Positions 1 through 7,081 of a DNA stretch of 41,465 nt are shown here, one piece after another. The notes below the pieces were generated by a model, which saw nothing but the letters and a program-made list of their open reading frames with translations, was not told the origin of the DNA and made no database searches. The first letter of the stretch is position 1; every line of letters starts with the position of its first letter. The position numbers and the translations under genes were made by a program. Source of the DNA: an uncultured Solobacterium sp. (GTDB taxonomy: Bacteria > Bacillota_I > Bacilli_A > Erysipelotrichales > Erysipelotrichaceae); assembly GCA_900547815.1 (NCBI GenBank), contig URHY01000009.1, forward strand, positions 1 through 41,465, given 5' to 3'.

Positions 1-66
1 TAGAGTTTCCGATTTTGTTTATTTAAGCCATTTTATTTTTCATGCGTAACTACTGGTGCTAAATGC

Positions 67-95
67 AAAAAAAGAATTCGACTAAACGAATTCTT
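67..95 (-). terminator. Intrinsic terminator after ydcF-like gene
   Basis: A 9-bp perfect stem (72-80 with 87-95, arm AAGAATTCG) with a 6-nt loop is followed on the minus strand by a run of seven T. It lies about 35 nt past the stop codon of the YdcF-like gene. Confidence 0.8.
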
Positions 96-130
96 AGCTT
101 CTTTACCCACTTTTCAAATAATGCAGTTAA

Positions 131-934
131 CTATTTTTTAATTACTTTTGATGCATACAATGGATTTGCTTCTCTTGTTTCACTTCCAAAAACCAACTTC
201 AATTCTTCAAAAGCTATTTTCACATTTTCGGGTATATCCACATGCGCAATATAATTCTTTCCATTCGGACCATAGCCATTCGCATCATCTGAAAGTCTAG
301 GAATTTCTCCCATCAACAAGTTGACATATCTATTAATTGGCCACATGCCATGTAAATCTTCTTCATAAACCAATTCATCATTCTGGTTCAATACTTTAGC
401 ACAATAAGTAGCATAATTAATGATTGTCACATCCTCCTTGACATATTTTTTTAATCCTGCAGCCATGCGCCTTTGCATAGAAGCATCCTGACTTAGAATG
501 ATACTATTAAAAGAAATATTGTTTTCTTTCAATAAATCCAAAAGATACGTAATATTATTGCCACAATTTGTAGACTTGGTTTCTAGATAGTCCGCCTTGC
601 ATCCATATACATGTTTAATATACTTTTGAAATATTTCTGCCTCTGATAAATCCGTTGCCTCAATATCTGGATATTCTAAATGAACAACCTGACGTAGTGT
701 ATCTGTTGTATGTCCTGCTCCACCAACAATAATATATTTTTTCGCAACGAAGTTTTTAATTCCACTAGCTAAAACATCGCCACCTTCAAGAATACTTCCA
801 CCAAATAAAACCATCACATCTACCTGATGAATTCCATATCGATTAAACAATTCTCCTTGATTCAACGCATCAATATCTCTTGTTCCCAAGAATTTTGCGA
901 GTGTATTTATATTTTCTGCAACATTACAATCCAT
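131..934 (-). CDS. YdcF/SanA-like DUF218 protein
   Basis: A 267-residue cytosolic protein of the YdcF-like (DUF218) family, whose members share a Rossmann-like fold and have no settled reaction. The family core is visible: a hydrophobic strand ending in LFGG, then a strand ending IIVGGAGHTTDT, then a block around ETKSTNCGNNI and IILSQDASMQRRM, matching the usual 'E..S..T..N' and 'vt...H..R' order. I start it at the ATG at 934, preceded by AAAGGAAAAGG. The TTG 18 nt upstream would run through that ribosome site. It is a single-gene unit with its own terminator. Substrate unknown. Confidence 0.8.
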   Translation of the reverse strand: MDCNVAENINTLAKFLGTRDIDALNQGELFNRYGIHQVDVMVLFGGSILEGGDVLASGIKNFVAKKYIIVGGAGHTTDTLRQVVHLEYPDIEATDLSEAEIFQKYIKHVYGCKADYLETKSTNCGNNITYLLDLLKENNISFNSIILSQDASMQRRMAAGLKKYVKEDVTIINYATYCAKVLNQNDELVYEEDLHGMWPINRYVNLLMGEIPRLSDDANGYGPNGKNYIAHVDIPENVKIAFEELKLVFGSETREANPLYASKVIKK

Positions 935-1169
935 ACATCCTTTTCCTTTCAAAATAATCAGCAGTTACAAACTGGAAGTTATCAAAGATAAATCTCACAA
1001 TATTTGAAAATAGCATACCGCTGAATCACAAAAAATGCAGCGAACTTTCGCTATCAAACCACACTTTTTACAACGATCTTTTGTTGTACATCTACACTTT
1101 TTACAACGAACTTTGCGAATTCGACCTTTAAAATATATCAGCCATAAGTATGCAAACAGGAATTTACAT
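935..1169. other. Intergenic stretch with short direct repeats
   Basis: No gene with a start codon is visible. A 16-bp direct repeat (ACACTTTTTACAACGA) occurs at 1061-1076 and 1094-1109, and two related blocks containing CGAACTTT lie at 1041-1050 and 1108-1115. Read on the minus strand, the repeats give Cys-Lys-Lys-Cys units in an open frame that has no ATG, GTG or TTG upstream. It may be a decayed gene end or a small repetitive element. Confidence 0.4.
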
Positions 1170-1691
1170 TTACAACATGATCCAATATCTTTGTATTAGC
1201 TTACCCTCTTTTAAAACTTCGTTTTCTAATACTCCGCCATTATTGATAATTGATTTGACAGAACCAATGTTGTCTTTATCACAAACCAATAAAACTTTAT
1301 CCATACCAAGTTTCTTGCATTCTTCTAAAGCCAAGCTGATCATTTTGGTTGCGTAACCTTTTCTTCTTTCGCTTGGTCTTATACCATCTCCAATATGACC
1401 ACCATATTTCAATAAATATTCGTTTAAGTGATGTCTGATATTAACAGCACCAACCATGGTATCCCGGTCTTCATCTAAGCAAAAGAAAGTAGAATCAGGA
1501 ACAAACCCATCATCCGCAGTTGATATTTCTAAATTATTTAGATAATATTCAAAATCATCATAATCATTTTTAAATATAGCCCATGGCGAAGTATTTGCGT
1601 TATGGGTATCGTTATACGATTTCCATTCTTTAATCATTTCTATAATTTGATTTTTGTATTGCAAACTGCCTTTCATTAATTTTAATGCCAT
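1170..1691 (-). CDS. GNAT family N-acetyltransferase
   Basis: A 173-residue GNAT acetyltransferase, transferring an acetyl group from acetyl-CoA to an unknown amine. The C-terminal half shows the acetyl-CoA site: a strand GHIGDGIRPSERRKGYATKMISLALEECKKLG (in pieces), with the R-x-x-G-x-A/G pyrophosphate loop RRKGYA, then LLVCDKDNIGSVKSIINNGG, the usual last strand and helix. I chose the ATG at 1691 because GGAGGG (1701-1706) sits 9 nt upstream. A longer reading starting at 1760 would overlap the upstream gene by 40 nt. It follows the GyrI-like gene by 29 nt, so the two are probably co-transcribed. Confidence 0.85.
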   Translation of the reverse strand: MALKLMKGSLQYKNQIIEMIKEWKSYNDTHNANTSPWAIFKNDYDDFEYYLNNLEISTADDGFVPDSTFFCLDEDRDTMVGAVNIRHHLNEYLLKYGGHIGDGIRPSERRKGYATKMISLALEECKKLGMDKVLLVCDKDNIGSVKSIINNGGVLENEVLKEGKLIQRYWIML

Positions 1692-1720
1692 GAATTTATT
1701 CCCTCCAAATTCCAATTTAT

Positions 1721-2353
1721 CTAAATCTTTCTTATAGGATGTCGAATGACTGTTTTCCATTTTTCCGGTGCAACCTTTCTTGCATCCGACAAATATATTT
1801 CATGATGTAGTCTTTGACTATTCATATCATTCGCATATCCATTTTGTTTTAAATATTCATCCATAAGTGCAACTGTAGCTGGTTCATCATCAAAAGATCC
1901 TAAGTGCATGATTTGAACACATAAACCTTCATCAATCTTCAAAAACTCTGCCGATGAACAATCTATTTTTTTCTTTTTAGTTGCTGTTTCAACAGCCCAT
2001 TCAAAATCTTTTTCATTCACAAAATCAGGCAATCGAATGACTGAAATCCAATGAAATAAATCTTTATCTGCATAATTCACACCATCTATATCATCCTGCC
2101 ACCAGAATCCTTCTAGTGGTGGAACTACATATTCAAAGAATCCTTCAATTTTATAATCTGTTTTGTAACTCATTCTCAAAGTATAAGCAATCGCATACAA
2201 TACGCCAATTGCCTGCTGATATGCTCCACCTTCTTCATTTGGATTGCCCTCACCTCTGACCGCAATGTAATTTGCTTCAGGAACATTTACAATCACAGGT
2301 TTATTTTTAGGCATATAAAATTCTTTATACTCTTTCTTAAAATCAAAAGCCAT
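1721..2353 (-). CDS. GyrI-like small-molecule binding protein
   Basis: A 210-residue stand-alone GyrI-like domain protein (the fold shared with the effector domain of BmrR/Rob regulators), with no DNA-binding domain. Motifs typical of this long form include PEANYIAVRGEGNPN near the N-terminus, a central GFWWQDD segment, and HLGSFDDEPATVALMDEYL, then LHHEIYLSD near the C-terminus. Family members bind hydrophobic or cationic small molecules, and some are hydrolases; the ligand here is unknown. AAGGAG lies 5 nt before the ATG. First gene of a likely two-gene unit with the GNAT downstream. Confidence 0.85.
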   Translation of the reverse strand: MAFDFKKEYKEFYMPKNKPVIVNVPEANYIAVRGEGNPNEEGGAYQQAIGVLYAIAYTLRMSYKTDYKIEGFFEYVVPPLEGFWWQDDIDGVNYADKDLFHWISVIRLPDFVNEKDFEWAVETATKKKKIDCSSAEFLKIDEGLCVQIMHLGSFDDEPATVALMDEYLKQNGYANDMNSQRLHHEIYLSDARKVAPEKWKTVIRHPIRKI

Positions 2354-2389
2354 AATTACTCCTTAAATTTGGTTTTATCTATTTTTTAA

Positions 2390-2419
2390 AGTATACCATT
2401 AAATATGAAAACTATACAA
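2390..2419 (-). promoter_or_regulatory. Candidate promoter of GyrI-like gene
   Basis: On the minus strand, TTGTAT (2419-2414), an 18-nt spacer and TATACT (2395-2390) lie about 37 nt upstream of the GyrI-like start. The -35 overlaps the terminator of the preceding gene. Confidence 0.5.
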
Positions 2420-2439
2420 AAAGACTGATCTCTCAGCCT
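2416..2439 (-). terminator. Intrinsic terminator
   Basis: A 7-bp stem (2422-2428 with 2433-2439, one G-U pair) with a 4-nt loop is followed by TTTTTG on the minus strand. It lies about 58 nt past the stop of the 112-residue membrane protein gene. Confidence 0.6.
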
Positions 2440-2497
2440 TTCATTTATAGATACGCTTTGTCTTAATCTATACGATCATAAACTATAATTTATTCGC

Positions 2498-2836
2498 TTA
2501 TTTGTATTTCTTCTTAAGATTAATACTCAATATTATTGCAACAACTGATGAAATAATTAATCCTGCAACTAACGAAAATATCCAAAGATTATTTTCGTTA
2601 AAAAGAAGAATAACGGAAATATCCATAGATATTATGAAAAGTACAAAGAAAAGATTTAAAATTTTAGTATCTTCTTTCCAATAATTTTCTTTATCACTAG
2701 TGTTTAAACTATTGTAAAATTCAAACCCATTGTCTAGTTCTTTACCAACTTTAGTGCTTCTTATTTTGTTTGTTGCATACCAAATAAGTAGGTATATCAT
2801 GTTTAAAAGAATAAAAATCATAGTATTCTTTGTCAT
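2498..2836 (-). CDS. Small three-TM membrane protein, unknown
   Basis: A 112-residue protein I do not recognise. Three hydrophobic segments are visible: residues about 5-22, 60-79 and 84-106, the first separated from the others by a charged loop (about 23-57). It ends in a basic tail (KKKYK), suggesting a cytosolic C-terminus. GGAGG lies 8 nt upstream of the ATG, which supports real translation. It sits alone between the TIGR04076-type gene and a terminator. No function is proposed. Confidence 0.65.
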   Translation of the reverse strand: MTKNTMIFILLNMIYLLIWYATNKIRSTKVGKELDNGFEFYNSLNTSDKENYWKEDTKILNLFFVLFIISMDISVILLFNENNLWIFSLVAGLIISSVVAIILSINLKKKYK

Positions 2837-2874
2837 GTTTGTTCCTCCAAAAATTCGTATTTGTCAATTATCTA

Positions 2875-3111
2875 TTAATCTACCTTCTCAATTTTGAACA
2901 CATTTATTGTATCTACATCCGGGCAGCAGAAGACATTGCTCTTTAACTCGCCACCATAGCGTAAGATATCAATCATAGGAAAAAGAACGTGAGCAGCCAT
3001 TGGACACAGCTTTCCTCTTTCTGTGTCAAAATCAAAAGTATCTCCAACCTTGTGTCCTCTGTGGCAAGGACAAGTGCCTTTTTGTTCTACCAAAGTTATT
3101 TTAATCTTCAT
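2875..3111 (-). CDS. TIGR04076 family protein
   Basis: A 78-residue Cys-containing protein of the TIGR04076 family, function unknown. The family pattern is clear: an N-terminal beta strand, GTCPCHRGHKVGDTF, then KLCPMAAHVLFPMI, LRYGGEL and a late CCPD. The five Cys and paired His suggest metal or redox chemistry, which is inference. Its ATG overlaps the stop of the kinase gene (ATGA), so the two are translationally coupled; GAGGGG lies just upstream. Confidence 0.8.
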   Translation of the reverse strand: MKIKITLVEQKGTCPCHRGHKVGDTFDFDTERGKLCPMAAHVLFPMIDILRYGGELKSNVFCCPDVDTINVFKIEKVD

Positions 3112-3899
3112 AATTTCCCCTCGCTTATGTAACGCTCGATATCAACACCGAAAAATTTTTCTTTCTTATCGAGGTTATCTATAATAATGATTCTTACCGT
3201 TTCCATTGCGTGTTTGGTGGCATCATACAAAGACTCACCGTTCAGCACGTCGCTGACAAGAACTGCGGAAAAGATATCTCCTGTTCCAGGGAAACGAACG
3301 TCTATCAGTTCAAATCCAATTTTGAAGTTCTCATCCTTTGTGTGGTCATAGCCAATAACGCAGTTTTCACCATTCACAGAAGTGCTTGTAATGACAACCG
3401 ATTTACTACCAAGCTGACGCACTCTCTCAATCAATTTATCTGCTTCATCCTGACTTAAAGTATCTCTGCTGTAAAAATGATTTGTCAAGAAACACGCTTC
3501 AGTGAAGTTAGGAATCAGAATATCTGCGTATGAACTAAGCTTTCTCATAATCGCCACGTTATTATCAGTCATACCATTGTATAGTTTTCCTTCGTCACCC
3601 ATAATCGGATCTACAACAACCAACAAATTGTCTGTGTCCTGATTGTTGATTAGTCGCTCAACAATGTTAATTTGTTTAGGACTAATCATAAAACCCGTGG
3701 AAATACAATCAAATCTAAAGCCAAGATCGTGCCAAATATCAACGGTCTTTTCCATATAATCGGTGGTATCTAAAATATCGAACTTTCCGAAATCAAGAGT
3801 ATTAGACACCAACGCAGTTGGCAATGAAGCAACATCGATCCCTTTTGCAGAGAGGATCGGTATCATTGCAGATAAAGCAATTTTTCCCACACCGGGCAT
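3108..3899 (-). CDS. Pyridoxal/pyridoxamine kinase-like (5' frameshift)
   Basis: A ribokinase-fold kinase of the PdxY/pyridoxamine kinase type, phosphorylating a B6 vitamer with ATP. Visible are MPGVGKIALSAMIPIL at the N-terminus, DPIMGDEGKLY in the centre, a PNFTEACFL segment, VITSTS and the GTGD anion-hole/catalytic motif near residue 207. The open frame starts at 3899 without a ribosome site. The family normally has about eight more residues ending in CVNDMPGVGK; these are encoded just upstream (EKICCVND) in frame, but the ATG with a good AAGGAG site (3925) is one base out of frame, across a run of six A. See findings. Coupled to the TIGR04076 gene downstream. Confidence 0.75.
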   Translation of the reverse strand: MPGVGKIALSAMIPILSAKGIDVASLPTALVSNTLDFGKFDILDTTDYMEKTVDIWHDLGFRFDCISTGFMISPKQINIVERLINNQDTDNLLVVVDPIMGDEGKLYNGMTDNNVAIMRKLSSYADILIPNFTEACFLTNHFYSRDTLSQDEADKLIERVRQLGSKSVVITSTSVNGENCVIGYDHTKDENFKIGFELIDVRFPGTGDIFSAVLVSDVLNGESLYDATKHAMETVRIIIIDNLDKKEKFFGVDIERYISEGKL

Positions 3900-4002
3900 A
3901 TCATTTACACAACATATTTTTTCATAAAAATTCTCCTTTTTATTAAGTCAACACCATTTTATTTTGGTTAATATTCTAAATATCATCGACAAATTCCTGA
4001 TT

Positions 4003-4422
4003 CTATTTTTTTAGCCATGCCATTACATATTCTTTTTCTTTGGTAGCTTCATCAAAGCCGCTATGCTGAATCTCAAATCCTTCTCTTTGATAAAAGGATA
4101 TTGCCCGTAGATTCTTTTGATATACATTCAAAAATAATTTATTCCGTTTATTCTTTGCATAATTTAGAAGAGCTTTTCCTATGCCATGCGACTGCATTTC
4201 ATTTGAAACAAAAATACCCTCAATATATTCATCATTTAGCCCTATAAACCCCTGTATTTCTTGATTCTGCTCATAAACAGTTGCCTGCAAAAGCAATTCC
4301 TTCACTAATTCAAAATTATTTTGCCAATATTGCGAAGAAATAAAAGAATGTGCTGTCACATTCGTATCTAACCATATATCTGTAACTTTATTTATATCTG
4401 CTTTTTGTAATTCTCTAATCAT
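4003..4422 (-). CDS. GNAT acetyltransferase, YiaC-like
   Basis: A 139-residue single-domain GNAT. The N-terminal IRELQKADINKVTDIWLDTNVTAHSFI and the tail with LNVYQKNLRAISFYQREGFEI closely follow the pattern of E. coli YiaC-type acetyltransferases, some of which acetylate lysines. The acetyl-CoA loop reads SHGIGKALLNYA (Q/R-x-x-G-x-G/A class). The start has only a weak ribosome site (AGGAGATCAATC before the ATG). It stands alone, downstream of the EIIB terminator. The true acceptor cannot be told from sequence. Confidence 0.85.
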   Translation of the reverse strand: MIRELQKADINKVTDIWLDTNVTAHSFISSQYWQNNFELVKELLLQATVYEQNQEIQGFIGLNDEYIEGIFVSNEMQSHGIGKALLNYAKNKRNKLFLNVYQKNLRAISFYQREGFEIQHSGFDEATKEKEYVMAWLKK

Positions 4423-4457
4423 AATGATTGATCTCCTACAAACTCAAATTATACAAC

Positions 4458-4479
4458 AAGGACTGATTCCTCAGCCCTT
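4458..4479 (-). terminator. Stem-loop after EIIB gene
   Basis: A 9-bp stem (4458-4466 with 4471-4479) with a 4-nt loop overlaps the EIIB stop codon. The following minus-strand tract (TTGTTGTATAATTT) is T-rich but interrupted, so termination strength is uncertain. Confidence 0.55.
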
Positions 4480-4782
4480 GTTCATCAATGAATATGCATA
4501 CTTTAATACTTTAGTCCCATCCATACGCCCATAATCTTCCATTGGTATGACACCGACAGGAATGTGTTTTACTGCCATTTTTTCTTTAATTCTTTTTTCC
4601 ATATAGCGAATTTGAGGACCAATTAAAATGACATCAATAGACTCTTCATTTACTTTTTGATCTACTTTCGATACAGGAATCGCAAAAATCTTATCTTTTT
4701 TTGATACTTCCTGCATTTTCGTTACTAAAAGACTTGTACTCATGCCTGCAGCACAAGCTAACAGAATTACTTTTTGTTCCAT
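4471..4782 (-). CDS. PTS EIIB, lactose/cellobiose family
   Basis: A complete 103-residue EIIB of the Lac (cellobiose/chitobiose) PTS family. The phosphorylated Cys lies in the N-terminal loop LLACAAGMSTSLL (Cys10), followed by VDVILIGPQIRYM-like strand and helix, as in the family. It would carry phosphate from an EIIA to a sugar bound by EIIC, but neither EIIA nor EIIC is encoded in this window. It begins 1 nt after the TIM-barrel gene and is the last gene of that operon. Confidence 0.9.
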   Translation of the reverse strand: MEQKVILLACAAGMSTSLLVTKMQEVSKKDKIFAIPVSKVDQKVNEESIDVILIGPQIRYMEKRIKEKMAVKHIPVGVIPMEDYGRMDGTKVLKYAYSLMNKG

Positions 4783-4783
4783 A

Positions 4784-5680
4784 TTAACGATTAATTGAAC
4801 GAGCCATCATAGATACGGTATGACGTACTCCTCTTACAGCTTTACTAATAGCCATGATATTTTCTACTGGAGCCACTCCACCATATCCTGCATCTCCAAT
4901 ATGCTGAATATCAACACCACAAATCTTATTCATAATCGCAATATCCTTAATTGTATCTGTATCAGATCCTTCTTGACTCGTTCCAATCGCAGAAAGAACT
5001 AAACCACCACAAGAATGCACTTCTTTACATACTGCCTTTAAATCATCCATATCAAATCCTGGAACGGTTCCAACAGCAGGAACTAGGATAACATCTGCCC
5101 CTGCCTTCACAAAGCGTTTTGCGATTTCAAGATCTGCCACTGGCTCATCCGATCCAGCACCATGCATTTTTCCTGCAATGATCAATCCGGAGAAATTTTC
5201 TTTTGTGAATGAGATTGCCTTTTCAATTTGTTCATTTGTCACGCCCGTACCTGGATTTCCAGTAAGACATACAAAATCAAAACCAACTTCATCTAATCTT
5301 TTGACTGTTTCCAAATTTAATTGACGACCCTTCGCAATATCCAAACGATCCTCTAACATTTCAGCTTCTAAATCAACCGGTTCTAAGTTCACCCCAATTG
5401 GACGTCCTACTAAACGATGTAGTTCATCTACAAAGTTATCTTTATTATGTTCTAAGCCAAAAATATATGGATTTAATACATCTAAACAATTCAACAAAAT
5501 CATATCCGCCCCAAAAGCTCTGGCAATCTCTGCATTTGTGATATCCCCAATAAAACTTTCTCTAGGCGCTACATTTTCAGACAAGATGACACGCCCCTCA
5601 CTTGCCTTAATACTCTGTTTCAATTCTTGTGCATTCATACTTAAAATTTCGGATGCATTTGCGCTAATTAATCTTTTCAT
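4784..5680 (-). CDS. PTS-linked TIM-barrel protein (DUF7916-like)
   Basis: A 298-residue protein with TIM-barrel features: repeated beta-alpha units, a glycine-rich GKMHGAGSDEP loop, and phosphate-loop-like segments VPAVGTVPG, LSAIGTSQEG and IGDAGYGG toward the C-terminus. The opening (KRLISANASEILSMNAQELKQSIKAS) and ASEGRVILSENV resemble a family often annotated as haloacid-dehalogenase-like or DUF7916 and often found beside PTS genes; I give that name from memory, and the reaction is unknown. It shares one base with the upstream GNAT stop and abuts the EIIB gene, so the three genes form one operon. Possibly a sugar-phosphate aldolase or isomerase. Confidence 0.7.
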   Translation of the reverse strand: MKRLISANASEILSMNAQELKQSIKASEGRVILSENVAPRESFIGDITNAEIARAFGADMILLNCLDVLNPYIFGLEHNKDNFVDELHRLVGRPIGVNLEPVDLEAEMLEDRLDIAKGRQLNLETVKRLDEVGFDFVCLTGNPGTGVTNEQIEKAISFTKENFSGLIIAGKMHGAGSDEPVADLEIAKRFVKAGADVILVPAVGTVPGFDMDDLKAVCKEVHSCGGLVLSAIGTSQEGSDTDTIKDIAIMNKICGVDIQHIGDAGYGGVAPVENIMAISKAVRGVRHTVSMMARSINR

Positions 5681-6261
5681 TACTTACTCCTCAAAATTTC
5701 TGTGACATTTTGCCACGCATTCTTACTCTTTTGTTCTGTACAACCCTTATAAGCCCCTAAATACGGTGTAAAACCAAGTCTTGAATATAACTTGATAGCT
5801 CCATAACTTTGCGATTGAGTTGCCAAATACAATGGATACTTACTTGGAATTGTATCGTACATCATACAAAGTTTTGTAAGCATGGCCTGCGCAATCTTTT
5901 TATGTTGAGCCGATAAACTTACCGCCACATAATGAATGCGAAGTCTACTTTCTTCAAAATCATTTCCAAACCAAAGTCCTGCACTGCCAACGAGTTCATT
6001 ATTTTCATTTGCGACAAACAAGAAATGCTTCGAAAAGAAATCCTTATCTCTTGTAAGCATACTATCCCATTTCTTTCTTGCCTCTTCTAGATTTTCAAAT
6101 AAACAAACCTCTGTCTGTAATTTACACCAAGCTTCTTTTAATGATTCATCAAATTCTACATAATGAAACTCCGAATTTAATTCGATTTCTTTACGAATGG
6201 TCTTGCGCGCCATGACCATCAATACTTTTTCATAAGGTATACTTGTATCTAATACTGTCAT
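5680..6261 (-). CDS. GNAT family N-acetyltransferase
   Basis: First gene of the EIIB operon. GNAT features: a central strand HFLFVANENNELVGSAGLWFG, the acetyl-CoA-binding segment VAVSLSAQHKKIAQAMLTKL (the usual R/Q-x-x-G-x-G/A loop is QHKKIA here, a less standard version), and a final LYSRLGFTPYLGA segment. I place the start at the ATG at 6261, where GGAG lies 6 nt upstream. The ATG at 6273 has no ribosome site. Acceptor unknown; its linkage to the PTS EIIB and TIM-barrel protein suggests a sugar-related substrate, which is inference. Confidence 0.75.
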   Translation of the reverse strand: MTVLDTSIPYEKVLMVMARKTIRKEIELNSEFHYVEFDESLKEAWCKLQTEVCLFENLEEARKKWDSMLTRDKDFFSKHFLFVANENNELVGSAGLWFGNDFEESRLRIHYVAVSLSAQHKKIAQAMLTKLCMMYDTIPSKYPLYLATQSQSYGAIKLYSRLGFTPYLGAYKGCTEQKSKNAWQNVTEILRSK

Positions 6262-6283
6262 ATCATTCTCCATTTCTAAGATA

Positions 6284-6311
6284 AGTATATCATAATGCAG
6301 TACATTTGAAA
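6284..6311 (-). promoter_or_regulatory. Candidate promoter of the GNAT-TIM barrel-EIIB operon
   Basis: On the minus strand, TTTCAA (6311-6306), a 16-nt spacer and TATACT (6289-6284). It is divergent from the deoC promoter, so the palindrome between them could serve both. Confidence 0.4.
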
Positions 6312-6331
6312 TGATATAACAATTCCTTTTT

Positions 6332-6347
6332 AAATGTTATAACATTT
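6332..6347. promoter_or_regulatory. 16-bp palindromic operator candidate
   Basis: A perfect 16-bp palindrome, AAATGTTATAACATTT, ends 2 nt before the deoC -35. An imperfect direct copy (AAATGATATAACA) begins at 6309, 23 bp upstream, about two helical turns. The size and place suit a GntR- or DeoR-type repressor dimer. The regulator is not evident nearby. Confidence 0.55.
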
Positions 6348-6349
6348 GC

Positions 6350-6378
6350 TTGACTTCTCTTTTTTTTCGTTCTAGAAT
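6350..6378 (+). promoter_or_regulatory. deoC operon promoter
   Basis: TTGACT (6350-6355), a 17-nt spacer and TAGAAT (6373-6378), 27 nt before the deoC ATG, which has GAGAGG as its ribosome site. Confidence 0.75.
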
Positions 6379-6405
6379 GAAACCGTAAAAGAGAGGTAAA
6401 CAATT

Positions 6406-7080
6406 ATGAACAAAACACAACTCGCAAATTATTTTGACCACACATTTTTAAAACCTTATGCAACTGAAGCAGATCTTACAAAATTATGTAACGAAGCCAA
6501 AGAAATCGGAGCCGCTATGGTTGCGATCAATACAACTTGGACTAAATTCTGTAAAGAACAATTAAAAGGAACAAACGTACATGTAGGAGCTGCCATTAGC
6601 TTTCCTTTAGGACAAGCTGGTCTAGCATCCAAAATTGCCGAAACAAAGATTGCGATTGAAGATGGAGCTGACGAAATCGATTATGTCATTGATATAGGAC
6701 AAGCTAAAATGCACCACTGGGACTACATTAAAGAAGAAATGGAAAGTATTGTTTCTATTTGTAGAGAACACAACGTCATTTCTAAAGTCATCTTTGAAAA
6801 TTGTTATTTAGAAAAAGATGAAATCAAACAAGTTGCTTTAATTGCCAAAGAAGTAAAACCAGACTTCATTAAAACAAGCACAGGCTTTGGAACTGGCGGA
6901 GCCACTTTAGAAGATGTAAAATTAATGGTTGAAACTGTCGAAGGACAAGTAAAAGTCAAAGCGGCCGGAGGCATTCGTGATTGGAAAACATGTAAAGCCA
7001 TGATTGATGCAGGTGCACAAAGAATTGGAACAAGCTCATCACTAAAAATCTTAGAAGAATTTGAAGCCGAGGAAAAATAA
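6406..7080 (+). CDS. deoC: Deoxyribose-phosphate aldolase
   Basis: DeoC cleaves 2-deoxyribose-5-phosphate to glyceraldehyde-3-phosphate and acetaldehyde, the last step of deoxynucleoside use. At 224 residues it has normal length. The Schiff-base lysine is K156 in DFIKTSTGFG, the second conserved lysine is K185 in VKAAGGIR, and the DYVIDIG strand (92-98) carries the conserved Asp. The N-terminal DHTFLKP is also typical (usually DHTLLKP). It is the first gene of a plus-strand operon and is not next to deoA, deoB or deoD, which is unusual: the neighbours are sugar-phosphate genes. Confidence 0.95.
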   Translation: MNKTQLANYFDHTFLKPYATEADLTKLCNEAKEIGAAMVAINTTWTKFCKEQLKGTNVHVGAAISFPLGQAGLASKIAETKIAIEDGADEIDYVIDIGQAKMHHWDYIKEEMESIVSICREHNVISKVIFENCYLEKDEIKQVALIAKEVKPDFIKTSTGFGTGGATLEDVKLMVETVEGQVKVKAAGGIRDWKTCKAMIDAGAQRIGTSSSLKILEEFEAEEK

Positions 7081-7081
7081 T

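Noticed and set aside
1061..1109. Direct repeats as a CRISPR array
   Set aside because: Only two full copies of 16 bp, 33 bp apart, with no regular spacer series and no cas genes.
935..1169. Cys-rich minus-strand frame as a protein-coding gene
   Set aside because: No ATG, GTG or TTG start upstream of the Cys blocks in that frame and no ribosome site; treated as a remnant.
7061..7081. Longer manA from a TTG at 7061
   Set aside because: It would read through the GAGG ribosome site of the ATG at 7082 and overlap deoC by 20 nt without support from family alignment.
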